A stretch of DNA of 23,062 nt from [Eubacterium] yurii subsp. margaretiae ATCC 43715 (lineage in GTDB: Bacteria; Bacillota; Clostridia; Peptostreptococcales; Filifactoraceae). Location of the stretch: positions 615,830 to 638,891 of the forward strand of contig GL405246.1 of the NCBI GenBank assembly GCA_000146855.1, written 5' to 3'. The position numbers and the translations under genes were made by a program. Below the pieces are notes generated by a model. It was not told where the DNA came from and did no database searches. It was given only the letters and a program-made list of their open reading frames with translations. This document shows positions 7,409 through 15,628 of the stretch, piece by piece (the first letter of the stretch is position 1; the number at the start of each line of letters is the position of its first letter).

Positions 7409-8596
7409 ATGGGTAGAATGGTTGGAACTGTAGTAAGAGGACTTAGAGCTCCTATAATAAAACAGGGCGACAATATGGTGGACATAGTATGCGAAACTGT
7501 TATAGAGGCTGCAAAAGAAGAAGGCTATAGCATTAAAGATAAGGATATAGTGACCATAACTGAGTCCATAGTTGCAAGAGCGCAAGGCAACTATGCAACA
7601 GTGGATAATATTGCAAAGGATGTTAAGACGAAGTTTGGCGACAATACAGTAGGCGTTATATTTCCAATACTTAGCAGAAACAGATTTTCTCTTATACTAA
7701 AGGGTATTGCTCTTGGTGTTAAGAAAGTAATTATACTATTTTCTTATCCATCAGATGAGGTAGGTAACCATTTTGTGTCAATGGAAGATTTGGACAACAA
7801 CAATGTCAATCCTTGGGTGGACGAATTTGACGAGGCTAAATTTGTATCAATGTTCCCCAATCCTGTACATAAGTTTACAGGAGTAAACTATATAGAGTTT
7901 TACAAAAAAATAGTAAAAGAAGCAGGAGCTGAGTGTGAAATAATCTTTGCCAATGATCCAAAAGCAATTTTGAAATATACGAAAAATGTAATAAACTGCG
8001 ACATACACACAAGAAAAAGAACAAAGAAACTTTTGGAAGATTCAGGTGCGCAAAAAGTATGCTCACTTGAAGATATATTAAACTCAGCTGTTGATGGTAG
8101 TGGCTACAGCGAGTACGGTCTTCTTGGCTCAAATAAGGCTACAGAAGATACATTGAAATTATTTCCGAGAAATTCCCAAGAATTGGTGGAAGAAATTCAA
8201 GCAAAGCTAAAAGCTATGACAGGTAAGAATTTGGAAGTAATGGTATATGGAGACGGAGCTTTCAAAGATCCTGTAGGTAAGATATGGGAGCTTGCTGACC
8301 CTGTTGTTTCTCCGGGATTTACAAGCGGACTTGCCGGTACACCGTCAGAGATAAAGCTAAAATATGTTGCAGACAATGAGTTTGCAGACCTGAAAGGTGA
8401 AGAACTCAAAAATGCGGTAGTGGATTATATCAAGCATAAAGAGTCTGACTTGGTAGGCAAGATGGTATCTGAGGGTACGACACCAAGACAGCTTACAGAC
8501 TTGCTCGGTTCTCTTTCAGACCTTACTTCGGGTAGTGGCGACAAGGGTACTCCTATAGTGTATATCCAAGGATATTTCGACAATTATACAAATTAG
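7409..8596 (+). CDS. CofE-like F420-0:gamma-glutamyl ligase family protein
   Basis: A 395-residue protein of the coenzyme F420-0:gamma-glutamyl ligase family (COG1478-like). Members join glutamate to a carboxylate using GTP in F420 makers, but lone copies occur in Firmicutes that do not make F420, with unknown substrates. Family-type stretches: VVRGLRAPIIKQGDN at the N-terminus, DKDIVTITESIVARAQGN (about 50-67), VGVIFPILSRNRFSLILKGIA, and the central YGDGAFKDPVGKIWELADP with SPGFTSGL (the metal- and GTP-binding side). The start at 7409 has a perfect AAAGGAG (7395-7401); a longer frame back to 7316 would run through the promoter and is rejected. It is monocistronic, with its own promoter and terminator. 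The exact reaction here is not known. Confidence 0.85.
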   Translation: MGRMVGTVVRGLRAPIIKQGDNMVDIVCETVIEAAKEEGYSIKDKDIVTITESIVARAQGNYATVDNIAKDVKTKFGDNTVGVIFPILSRNRFSLILKGIALGVKKVIILFSYPSDEVGNHFVSMEDLDNNNVNPWVDEFDEAKFVSMFPNPVHKFTGVNYIEFYKKIVKEAGAECEIIFANDPKAILKYTKNVINCDIHTRKRTKKLLEDSGAQKVCSLEDILNSAVDGSGYSEYGLLGSNKATEDTLKLFPRNSQELVEEIQAKLKAMTGKNLEVMVYGDGAFKDPVGKIWELADPVVSPGFTSGLAGTPSEIKLKYVADNEFADLKGEELKNAVVDYIKHKESDLVGKMVSEGTTPRQLTDLLGSLSDLTSGSGDKGTPIVYIQGYFDNYTN

Positions 8597-8605
8597 TAAA
8601 ATTTA

Positions 8606-8687
8606 ATAGACTTGCTTGAAGAAAAACCAAAATGACCTAAATATATCTTATCTGCTGTCATAGTTGTTATCGAGCAGGTCTATTTTT
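8606..8687 (+). terminator. Rho-independent terminator after cofE-like gene
   Basis: The arm ATAGACTTGCTTG (8606-8618) pairs with CGAGCAGGTCTAT (8671-8683) using G-U pairs, with a loop of about 50 nt, and is followed by TTTTT. The rest of the 8597-8992 gap is AT-rich with no gene seen. Confidence 0.7.
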
Positions 8688-8992
8688 CATAATTATTTAT
8701 GGAGCAGTGCAATATTATTATTTATGTTTTTACTTATATTCACTCAATTAAACGAATTATATTTGATTATCTTATATTACTATTTGTTATTCTATTTAGA
8801 ATTATATTTGAAATGTGAATGACTAAAAGTTAAGTTTTGTGACTATAACTATTATATTGATGTTTGACTATTTTATGGGTAAAGTATATGCTGCTTTTCT
8901 TTGTATGATTATAAACTTTTTATTTTTGAAAAATAGTGAAATATATAAAGTATATATAATAATACAAATTTTAGAATAATTTAGGAGTTTAG

Positions 8993-9868
8993 ATGTATAG
9001 AAAAAAGTCATTTTTAAGATTTTTCTTCATAGTTTTTATTTTAATAATGCTTTTATCACTTATATTTAAAAATACTGTGCTTATTTCAAATGCAGGAAAT
9101 ATGTCAAAAAGGTCATTTAAATCCGAAAAATATGGCGTATTTTTAGGAGTTGATAAAAAAGACTTTAAAAAGATAAAAAACTACGACCTGATAGTAGTAG
9201 ACGCAGACTATCTTACAAAAGATGAAATAAAAACTTTGAAAAAACAAGGAAATAAGAAGATATTTTCATATATAAACATAGGCTCTTTAGAAAAGTTTAG
9301 GTCATATTACAATGGATTGAAGGATATTACTTTGGGAGATTACGAAAATTGGGATGATGAGAAGTGGGTGGATGTTACAAATAAGAGGTGGAAAACCCAT
9401 ATATCAAATCTGTCAAAAAAACTGAAATCCAAGGGTATTGACGGATATTTTGCAGATAATATAGATGTATACTATCACTATAATAGTCCTAAGGTGTATT
9501 TTTCCTTGATAGAAATATTAGCTGAGATAAAAAAGACAGGACTGCCTTGTATTGTAAATGGCGGAGATACTTTTATAATCAAGGCTTTGGATGAAAAGAA
9601 ACTGAAAAGCTTGGTTTATGGAGTAAATCAGGAAACTGTACTTAGCAAAATAGATTTTAAGAATAAAACTTTTCACAGCTCGTCAAAGGACACAAGAAAA
9701 TATTTTGAAAACTATATTAAGAAATGTAAAAGTCATGGCTTAAAAGTATACTTGACGGAATATACAAGGGATGAAAACTTGAAAAAAGAGATAAAAAATT
9801 TTTGCGAGAAAAATGGATATAATCATTATATATCAAGTACAATTGATTTGAGTAATATTGATAGATAA
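8993..9868 (+). CDS. Membrane-anchored GH114/TM1410-like glycosidase
   Basis: A 291-residue protein with a basic start (MYRKKSFLRF) and one hydrophobic segment at about 9-27, so a signal anchor or uncleaved signal, with the catalytic domain outside. Residues 46-285 resemble the endo-alpha-1,4-polygalactosaminidase (GH114/TM1410) TIM barrel: YDLIVVDAD, KIFSYINIGSLEKFR, GDYENWDDEKWVDV, and SKGIDGYFADNIDVY, where the paired Asp residues are the likely catalytic or substrate-binding acids. The ribosome site AGGAG (8982-8986) supports the start. It stands alone between two terminators. A role in processing galactosaminoglycan-type polymers is family-based inference; the real substrate is unknown. 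Confidence 0.8.
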   Translation: MYRKKSFLRFFFIVFILIMLLSLIFKNTVLISNAGNMSKRSFKSEKYGVFLGVDKKDFKKIKNYDLIVVDADYLTKDEIKTLKKQGNKKIFSYINIGSLEKFRSYYNGLKDITLGDYENWDDEKWVDVTNKRWKTHISNLSKKLKSKGIDGYFADNIDVYYHYNSPKVYFSLIEILAEIKKTGLPCIVNGGDTFIIKALDEKKLKSLVYGVNQETVLSKIDFKNKTFHSSSKDTRKYFENYIKKCKSHGLKVYLTEYTRDENLKKEIKNFCEKNGYNHYISSTIDLSNIDR

Positions 9869-9874
9869 GACGTA

Positions 9875-9909
9875 AAAAAGTTCCATAAGTTAATCCTATG
9901 GAACTTTTT
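9875..9909. terminator. Bidirectional terminator between convergent genes
   Basis: AAAAAGTTCCATA (9875-9887) and TATGGAACTTTTT (9897-9909), a perfect 13-bp stem with A- and T-runs on both sides. It serves the + strand GH114 gene and the - strand floA operon. Confidence 0.9.
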
Positions 9910-9919
9910 CTATACTTTG

Positions 9920-10363
9920 TTATTTTCTAAGAGCAAGAGGTTTTTGCAATATCTCACTGTAGATAATCGCATTTTTCAAATCAAATAACTCCTTATCTTC
10001 ATCGTATGAATAGCCATAGATAGGATTATTTTTTTGGTCATGATGTCGATTTTTTTCCCTTTTGATATAGTATTCATCCATCTCCGAATCATTTGAGTAT
10101 GAAGTCTTAGTCTGAGCTTTTGCATTTGACTTTTGATTTGATTTGAATTGACTTTGTCCGCCTGTCTTAGTTGTATTGCTCTTATTTGAGTTTTTGTTTG
10201 CAAAATTCTTATTTACATTATCAAATTTTTGCTTGTTCTTATTAGATTTTTCTTTCTTTTCTTTCCTCTGATTTTTTTGATTATTCTTATTATTATTCGG
10301 ACTGACTATGAGTGAAATTATAAATACAATCAGTGGAATAATAGCACTCGACGGGATTCGCAT
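9920..10363 (-). CDS. Small membrane protein with Asn/Lys/Gln-rich tail, third gene of floA operon
   Basis: A 147-residue protein of no recognised family. Residues 1-21 form one hydrophobic segment (SSAIIPLIVFIISLIV). Residues 22-90 are low-complexity Asn/Lys/Gln/Ser, probably disordered. The last 50 residues are charged, with Tyr (IYGYSYDEDKELFDLKNAIIYSE), and may fold. The ATG lies 2 nt after the floA stop with only a weak purine stretch before it, so translation is probably coupled to floA. Its place in an nfeD-floA operon suggests a role at the membrane with flotillin, which is inference from position alone. Confidence 0.75.
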   Translation of the reverse strand: MRIPSSAIIPLIVFIISLIVSPNNNKNNQKNQRKEKKEKSNKNKQKFDNVNKNFANKNSNKSNTTKTGGQSQFKSNQKSNAKAQTKTSYSNDSEMDEYYIKREKNRHHDQKNNPIYGYSYDEDKELFDLKNAIIYSEILQKPLALRK

Positions 10364-10365
10364 GT

Positions 10366-11340
10366 CTATTCTTCTTTCTTATTAGTAGGATTTGACTGAG
10401 ATATTGACTCTCTCATAGAAGTATCCGCCATGATATTTTTCATATTATAGTAATCCATAACGCCAAGCTTGCCGTTAACAAAGGCATCTGCTATTGCAAG
10501 AGGTACTTTTGATTCAGATTCTACGACTTTGGCTTTCATCTCTACGACTCTTGCCTTCATCTCCTGTTCTTGAGCTATCGCCATAGCTCTTCTTTCCTCA
10601 GCCTTGGCTTGGGCTATCTTCTTGTCAGCTTCCGCTTGATCTGTTTGAAGTTGAGCACCTATATTTCTTCCGACATCGACATCGGCAATATCTATTGAAA
10701 GTATTTCAAAGGCTGTTCCTGAGTCAAGACCTTTTTCAAGCACTGTCTTTGAAATCTTATCCGGATTTTCCAACACTTCTTTATGACTTACAGAGCTACC
10801 GACAGTAGTTACGACACCTTCACCGACTCTGGCAATTATAGTTTCTTCACCGGCACCACCGACAAGTCTTTCTATATTTGCTCTTACGGTTACTCTTGCT
10901 TTTACCTTTACTTCAATACCGTCTTTTGCCACTGCTGAGATTATAGGAGTTTCTATAACCTTAGGGTTTACAGATACCTGTACAGCCTCGAGCACGTCTC
11001 TACCTGCAAGGTCTATTGCAGCAGCTTGTTCAAATTCAAGGTGAATATTTGCTCTTTGTGCAGCAATAAGAGCATCTATTACAGTATTTACATTACCACC
11101 GGCAAGATAATGGGCTTCAAGCTTGTCTATTGAAAGCGACAAACCTGCCTTTGTAGCCTTTATCATAGGATCTACTATTCTTGAAGGTCTAACTCTTCTG
11201 AATCTCATTCCTATCAAAGTCATAATAGATACCTTGACGCCTGAAAACATAGCTGTAATCCAAAGACCGATAGGGAACATATTTAAAAATAGAATTATGG
11301 CGATAAATATAACAACGCCTATAATAATTTGAAAAGGCAT
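10366..11340 (-). CDS. floA: Flotillin-like protein FloA
   Basis: A 324-residue UPF0365/YqfA-type flotillin-like protein. It forms oligomers at functional membrane microdomains that support membrane fluidity, secretion and signalling complexes. An N-terminal hydrophobic hairpin (about 3-35) is followed by [22 protein letters not shown] and the SPFH-type core. An Ala/Glu-rich coiled coil at about 232-275 ([18 protein letters not shown]) follows, and then a conserved tail with YYNMKNI. Length is near normal. A strong AAAGGAGGAG site precedes the ATG. nfeD lies 133 bp upstream, the classical partner arrangement, and a small gene follows at 2 nt. Confidence 0.95.
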   Translation of the reverse strand: MPFQIIIGVVIFIAIILFLNMFPIGLWITAMFSGVKVSIMTLIGMRFRRVRPSRIVDPMIKATKAGLSLSIDKLEAHYLAGGNVNTVIDALIAAQRANIHLEFEQAAAIDLAGRDVLEAVQVSVNPKVIETPIISAVAKDGIEVKVKARVTVRANIERLVGGAGEETIIARVGEGVVTTVGSSVSHKEVLENPDKISKTVLEKGLDSGTAFEILSIDIADVDVGRNIGAQLQTDQAEADKKIAQAKAEERRAMAIAQEQEMKARVVEMKAKVVESESKVPLAIADAFVNGKLGVMDYYNMKNIMADTSMRESISQSNPTNKKEE

Positions 11341-11398
11341 AACTCCTCCTTTGACTTAAAAAAATTAAATACCAAACCAAAACAATCTATACTTAAAT

Positions 11399-11445
11399 CT
11401 TTTTAAACGCATTTAGTCTTAAAGAATAAAAAAGCATTTAAAAAG
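11399..11445. repeat. Stem-loop in the nfeD-floA gap
   Basis: CTTTTTAAACGC (11399-11410) pairs with GCATTTAAAAAG (11434-11445), 12 bp with one mismatch/G-U and a 23-nt loop. There is no clean T-run on the - strand, so it may be an RNA processing or attenuation site between the two genes rather than a full terminator. Confidence 0.4.
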
Positions 11446-11473
11446 AAATCAGTATTAATTTAATAAAACAAAT

Positions 11474-11944
11474 CTAAGCTTGTTTTTCAACTCTTTTTAC
11501 AAGCAGTATATAACCTCTATTACCTATAACTTCAACAAATTCACCTTTTTCGATAAATTCGCTGTCACTTAGAGCATCATATGTCTTTCCGTCTTTTTTT
11601 ACTCTGCCTGATGGTCTTAAAAAAGTATCGACCTGCATTATTTCACCAATATGAGTGTCATTTTCCTTTGAGGCTAGCACACCTTCGCTGTTGCCAAGTT
11701 TTGTGTTTAGGAGCAAAGTCTTGTAGAGATTGCTCTTAGGCAATGCTCCGGCTATTAATAGCAAGATGATGAACAAAACAGCTACAGCAAGTATTACAGC
11801 CAATATAGTGAAGTATACATTGCCTGTCATAGTATAGACTCCTGCTACAAACAAGCAAAAGCCGATGACACCGAAGGCCCCGCTTGGCAGGAATATCTCA
11901 GCAACTAAAAATGCTACACCTATAATCAAGAAAATATGTCCCAT
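11474..11944 (-). CDS. nfeD: NfeD-like membrane protein (short form)
   Basis: A 156-residue short NfeD protein without the N-terminal protease domain. Three hydrophobic segments lie at about 2-20, 24-42 and 44-67, followed by a C-terminal OB-fold (about 85-152) with IMQVDTFLRPSGRVKKDGKTYDALSDSEFIEKGEFVEV, the usual pattern LRPsGxVxxxGxxxdAxSxxxFIxxG. NfeD proteins act together with flotillins at the membrane. The ribosome site AGGAGGTG precedes the ATG. It is the first gene of the nfeD-floA-small protein group. Confidence 0.92.
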   Translation of the reverse strand: MGHIFLIIGVAFLVAEIFLPSGAFGVIGFCLFVAGVYTMTGNVYFTILAVILAVAVLFIILLLIAGALPKSNLYKTLLLNTKLGNSEGVLASKENDTHIGEIMQVDTFLRPSGRVKKDGKTYDALSDSEFIEKGEFVEVIGNRGYILLVKRVEKQA

Positions 11945-12056
11945 ATCACACCTCCTGTCACTATACTAAATACTGTTTAACAGTAAAATCTTAATTTTAA
12001 ATATAATTTATCAGTATTTTAAATCTTATAAAATTTTAATTATAGAAATTTATACT

Positions 12057-12662
12057 CTATACATCAAACGAAAAAGAGCTTAATATTAAATTTCCATCTT
12101 CAAAAGGTCTCAATGTAACACGAATAAGTGAGTTTGAATCAGTTCCATCCAAACTGTTCATCTCGTCAGGAGAGATTTTTACGACAAATGACTTAGAATT
12201 ATGTGAAAACTCAGCAGTATTGGAATCCACAAGACCTACATATACAGCGTTGGCTGTAATATTGTCAACTTTTTTAACGTCCTTTATCTTATTATCCTCT
12301 ACAGTTATTTCAATTGTAGATTTATCTTTTAGACTTATATTTGCATTTTTAAGATATTCTTCCAATGACTCGCTTTTTACATCGCCAAATATGATACTTG
12401 CATTTTTCATATAAATTGACGGTATCACTGCCTTTTGAGGATTTGTATCCTTTTTCTCTTCTTCTTTAGCTTTGTTATCCTTTACTTCGCTTTCAGCTTT
12501 TTTCTCTTCATCTTTTTTTTCAGATTCTGTTTGAGTTTTAGTATCTGAAGTCTCAGTTTTTGGCTTATTATCACCACTTTGTGTATTACTTTCTATCTGC
12601 TTATCCTGACATCCTGTTAAAATAAACGACAGTATGATAAATGAAAGAAGTATTTTTTTCAT
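12057..12662 (-). CDS. Lipoprotein of unknown function
   Basis: A 201-residue predicted lipoprotein. The signal peptide MKKILLSFIILSFILTGC ends in lipobox LTGC with Cys18. It is followed by a highly charged Lys/Glu linker (about 25-75) that probably spans the wall, then a compact domain (about 78-201, IPSIYMKNASIIFGDV to SSFSFDV). I recognise no enzyme motif; the domain looks like a beta-rich binding module. The ribosome site GTAGGAG lies 7 nt before the ATG. A 112-bp gap separates it from nfeD downstream, so it may or may not be co-transcribed. Confidence 0.85.
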   Translation of the reverse strand: MKKILLSFIILSFILTGCQDKQIESNTQSGDNKPKTETSDTKTQTESEKKDEEKKAESEVKDNKAKEEEKKDTNPQKAVIPSIYMKNASIIFGDVKSESLEEYLKNANISLKDKSTIEITVEDNKIKDVKKVDNITANAVYVGLVDSNTAEFSHNSKSFVVKISPDEMNSLDGTDSNSLIRVTLRPFEDGNLILSSFSFDV

Positions 12663-12806
12663 AATTATCTCCTACCTTTACAAAATTGCTTTATAAAAAT
12701 AAAATGATTAGCATCTTTCGATTGTATAAAAAAAGATAATTTTTGTCAATCAAATTAATCTTCTTTAATAATATTGTAAACTTATTATATATAAACTGTC
12801 TTAAAT

Positions 12807-13382
12807 TTAAACTTCGATTTTTATAATGAAAATAGGATTTAGGGGTTTCAAATAGCTATATCTCCCAAGACTATCCATTTTATTTACCGACAACTGAGAT
12901 ACGCTATAATTTTTAATTTCTTTGCTTTCAGCTAATATCTGCATCAGATGTGAAAAGTTTTCAAGGGTTATGAGATTTATTACAATTACAGCATTCGTAT
13001 CGCAAATTGATAGGCAGTGCTTGATTATATCCTCCATATTTCCCCTTGTACCGCCTATAAATATAGCATCAAATTTTTCGTCAAGTTCTATGGGCGACAT
13101 AGCATGTATCAACGTGCTTCTGTTTTTTATATTTCCATATATATTATCAAAATTTTCAATATTTTGCTTTATGAGATTTACTGCGTCTTCATTTGATTCA
13201 ATTGCTGTTGCTGTTATATTTTTGTTAGTTACTAAGGCTTCCAAAAAACATGAGCCGCTGCCTGCGCCTATGTCTAAGAAATTTTTCTTATTGTGGATGT
13301 CCATATAGGAAAGTGAAACCGCCCTGACCTCTTCCTTGGTCATAGGTACCTTGTTATCTCTGATAAATTCGCTATCTTTCAT
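12807..13382 (-). CDS. cbiT: Cobalt-precorrin-6B (C15) methyltransferase, decarboxylating, CbiT-like
   Basis: A 191-residue SAM-dependent methyltransferase. The N-terminal DSEFIRDNKVPMTKEEVRAVSL is the CbiT hallmark. Motif I is FLDIGAGSGS (glycine loop 39-44), then AIESNEDAV (acidic residue for SAM ribose), DAIFIGGTRGN, and the C-terminal SLGRYSYLKPLNPIFII. CbiT methylates C-15 and decarboxylates the C-12 acetate in anaerobic cobalamin synthesis. I set the start at ATG 13382 with TTGGAG (complement of 13389-13394) as ribosome site; an upstream TTG start would use that same site as coding sequence. No other cobalamin gene is nearby, so the gene is isolated here. Confidence 0.88.
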   Translation of the reverse strand: MKDSEFIRDNKVPMTKEEVRAVSLSYMDIHNKKNFLDIGAGSGSCFLEALVTNKNITATAIESNEDAVNLIKQNIENFDNIYGNIKNRSTLIHAMSPIELDEKFDAIFIGGTRGNMEDIIKHCLSICDTNAVIVINLITLENFSHLMQILAESKEIKNYSVSQLSVNKMDSLGRYSYLKPLNPIFIIKIEV

Positions 13383-13616
13383 AATAATCTCCAATCTACT
13401 CTATATTATAATAGTAAAAAATGAAAAATCTCATCATTTATATTTTAAAATTATACTAAAAGCTAATACAATATTGAAAAGATGCACTTTTATAAAATTT
13501 AAATGTATACATAGTATAATTAAAAAATCTTTTAACTGATATAGGTATTGCAAGTCTTAAGTATAATTTTTCCATATATTATATCATAAATTTTTCCTAA
13601 CTTTAAATTTTGATAC

Positions 13617-13658
13617 AAAAAAAGTATTACATATGATAACATACATAATACTTTTTTT
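13617..13658. terminator. Terminator downstream of the hemerythrin operon
   Basis: AAAAAAAGTATTA (13617-13629) and TAATACTTTTTTT (13646-13658), perfect 13 bp around a 16-nt loop. On the - strand it follows the 13666 stop by 7 nt. It also reads on the + strand. Confidence 0.88.
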
Positions 13659-13665
13659 ATAAGAT

Positions 13666-14247
13666 TTATAGTAAATCGAGGAGGGGATTGCCACCTTGAT
13701 ATTTATTTTCTAAATTTTCCAGCATTGATAGATATTTATCTTGAAATCCTTGCTCTAAGGCCTTATCTTCAAAATCATCACATTCTTTTTGTATCTCGTC
13801 AGATATTTCTTTTTTGAAATTCTTCTCAGCAAAAGGGTAGACGATGTCATTTTCCTTTTGTATATGTCTTTCCAAAAGATGTGTATATGATATTGCGTGG
13901 GCTATTATATCAAGTACAGCTTCATTATTTCCGCCTTGGTAGTCTTTTATAGCTTCTTGGAGTTGTTGCATATAAAATCTTCCCATATCATGTTCTACAA
14001 GCATTCCGTTAGTTACAAGTTTTTGTGCGGCAGGTCCAAGATGCTCTACCATCTTATTGAACAGCTTCAGCTCTTCCTTACCGTGATGGTGTTTATCAGC
14101 ATAGTTTCTGATAAAGTCAATCATCTGTTCAAGGTCGCTAAAATCAACATCTTCTCTATTGAATAATCTATAGCAAAATTCTCTTACTACCTTTAACATT
14201 CTTCTAATATTGGCGTGTTCAAACACCATAGTATCTATATAATTCAT
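13666..14247 (-). CDS. Hemerythrin HHE domain protein
   Basis: A 193-residue four-helix hemerythrin-like protein expected to bind a diiron centre. Ligand candidates in order: FEHANIRR (His11), KHHHGKEE, LVEHDMGRF, and HLLERHIQKEND (H-x4-H-x3-E type). Such proteins bind O2 or NO, or handle iron, and in anaerobes are linked to oxidative and nitrosative stress. The ribosome site GAGGAG precedes the ATG. It is the last gene of an operon with the DUF1858 protein and an uncharacterised protein, and is closed by a strong terminator. Confidence 0.9.
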   Translation of the reverse strand: MNYIDTMVFEHANIRRMLKVVREFCYRLFNREDVDFSDLEQMIDFIRNYADKHHHGKEELKLFNKMVEHLGPAAQKLVTNGMLVEHDMGRFYMQQLQEAIKDYQGGNNEAVLDIIAHAISYTHLLERHIQKENDIVYPFAEKNFKKEISDEIQKECDDFEDKALEQGFQDKYLSMLENLENKYQGGNPLLDLL

Positions 14248-14277
14248 AATGCTCCTCTTTATCTGCTTATATCGTTT

Positions 14278-14934
14278 CTATTTTTTTACTATATGAAAAA
14301 TATTTTGAAGTATATTTACATAAGTCGGATCCTTTACTTCCACTTCAAATTCATAGTTTTCATCAAGTGAGTTAATAAAGCCTGAAATCCAACAGTTTCT
14401 TAAATTGTAATAATCACTTACATCAGCACCAAACTCGTCCCAGTATTTTTTGTGTAGGCATCTGATAAATGAAAAGCTTATTCTTTCCTCGTCGTTGTTG
14501 AAAAAATCCACAGTCTTATCACAAGGCATACCTTCAAGCAGGAAATTATTGAGTATGCTGTACGCTTCTTCCGGGCTTTGAGGTGAAGTTTCCACTAACT
14601 TAGCCATTTTTCTGCCATGGTTTTCAAATACTGTTTTTAGTTCCTCAATATAGTTTTTATTTATATCTTTGAGATTTTTTATAAGATAAGCCTGTCTTTT
14701 TTCAGCCTTTTGTATTTGTAATTGTAACCAACCATGGATATTTGATGTATCTATCAGTTGGTCCAAAGGCTTATCTTCAGTAGGGTAGCCTATGAATTCG
14801 TACATTTCATTTATGTGTAAATCATTTTTTACGCCTTTTTCCTGAGCAAAATTTATTATTTCGTTTTCTAAATCTTCAAAACATTTTATTTTATCAAAAA
14901 GCCAAAAGTGTATCTTTCCGAGAAATAAACTCAT
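14278..14934 (-). CDS. Uncharacterised protein between DUF1858 and hemerythrin genes
   Basis: A 218-residue soluble protein; I do not recognise the family. The N-terminal half is acidic, helical and Lys/Glu-rich (NLKDINKNYIEELKTVFENHG). The C-terminal half carries three Cys in GMPCDKTVDFF, SFIRCLHKKYWDEFG and NLRNCWISGF, with several Trp and Tyr, which could be a metal, haem or redox-ligand set. The ribosome site AGGAGG overlaps the stop of the upstream DUF1858 gene (8-nt gap), so the three genes form a tight operon. A function in the same redox or oxygen response is inferred from the operon only. Confidence 0.75.
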   Translation of the reverse strand: MSLFLGKIHFWLFDKIKCFEDLENEIINFAQEKGVKNDLHINEMYEFIGYPTEDKPLDQLIDTSNIHGWLQLQIQKAEKRQAYLIKNLKDINKNYIEELKTVFENHGRKMAKLVETSPQSPEEAYSILNNFLLEGMPCDKTVDFFNNDEERISFSFIRCLHKKYWDEFGADVSDYYNLRNCWISGFINSLDENYEFEVEVKDPTYVNILQNIFHIVKK

Positions 14935-14942
14935 GAATCCTC

Positions 14943-15128
14943 CTATTTATTCAACTGTTCTACAATTTCATCTGCATTAAGTCCATGTATCATAGCAGCT
15001 TCTTCTATTGTTTCCGCTTGTGATGACGGGCAACCTATACAACCCATTCCAAAACCTATCAATATTTCTACTGCATTTTCTTTCATTCTCAATACTTCAC
15101 CTATAGTATCTGTCTTTTTAACTGTCAT
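14943..15128 (-). CDS. DUF1858 / hybrid-cluster-protein-associated redox disulfide domain protein
   Basis: A 61-residue protein. ITVKK-like start, TIGEVLRMKENAVEIL, then GMGCIGCPSSQAETIEEAAMIHGL. The Cys-x-x-Cys pair followed by PSSxxET is the signature of the small DUF1858/prismane-associated disulfide proteins found with hybrid cluster proteins. I use the ATG at 15128 because a perfect AGGAGG lies just upstream; an ATG at 15155 would place that site inside the gene. It is the first gene of the operon that ends with hemerythrin. It is probably a small thiol redox partner, as judged from the family and the Cys pair. Confidence 0.88.
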   Translation of the reverse strand: MTVKKTDTIGEVLRMKENAVEILIGFGMGCIGCPSSQAETIEEAAMIHGLNADEIVEQLNK

Positions 15129-15188
15129 CTTAATTCCTCCTAAAATATATTTCATTTATTTTTTTACTAATTTTGTTTTGATGATGAT

Positions 15189-15194
15189 ATTATA
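15189..15194 (-). promoter_or_regulatory. Possible -10 for the DUF1858 operon
   Basis: TATAAT on the - strand (complement 15189-15194), about 60 nt before the gene start. No good -35 is visible at 16-18 nt, so it is either activator dependent or chance. Confidence 0.35.
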
Positions 15195-15628
15195 CAACGA
15201 AAATAAGGATTTATTCCGTAACTAAAATCACATTTTAAAAAATTCACTAAAAAAGTATTAATTTTATTAGTTATTATTTTAAAAATAAATTTTAAGTTAA
15301 GTTAATTTATAAATTTAATTTGATTTTAACTCCAAAATTTATAATTCTTGCATAACATAGTTAAAGCCACAGGTAAGAGCTATAGCTATATTATTTTAAA
15401 GTGATGCACAATTAAAACTGAAAAAGTAAGATTCATATACTATATCGTATATATTTATCTTAAAGTTAAAAATTTTAAAAGTAAAATTATATCTTAAACT
15501 AAAAACTAATCAAAAAACCATGTAATTAAATCACAACAAAGCCATCTAAAATTTATATTATATAATATGGCTTTAAAATAAATATTTGGTATTGTAAGCG
15601 TGATTGGTATTAGTAAGGAAGTGAAAAG
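15195..15628. other. Divergent intergenic region
   Basis: Over 430 bp of AT-rich DNA between divergent genes with no coding signal. It holds the palindrome-like AGCTATAGCT near 15378, and an 8-bp inverted repeat AAAGCCAT (15538-15545)/ATGGCTTT (15567-15574) enclosing TATAAT. The latter could be a promoter with flanking operator arms for the gene at 15629. Confidence 0.35.

Noticed and set aside
14302..14328. AAGTATATTTACATAAGT here matches the leader-like sequence at 16-34
   Set aside because: It lies in the middle of the C-terminal coding region of the 14278-14934 gene; in AT-rich DNA an 18-nt match is most simply chance and the flanks do not match.
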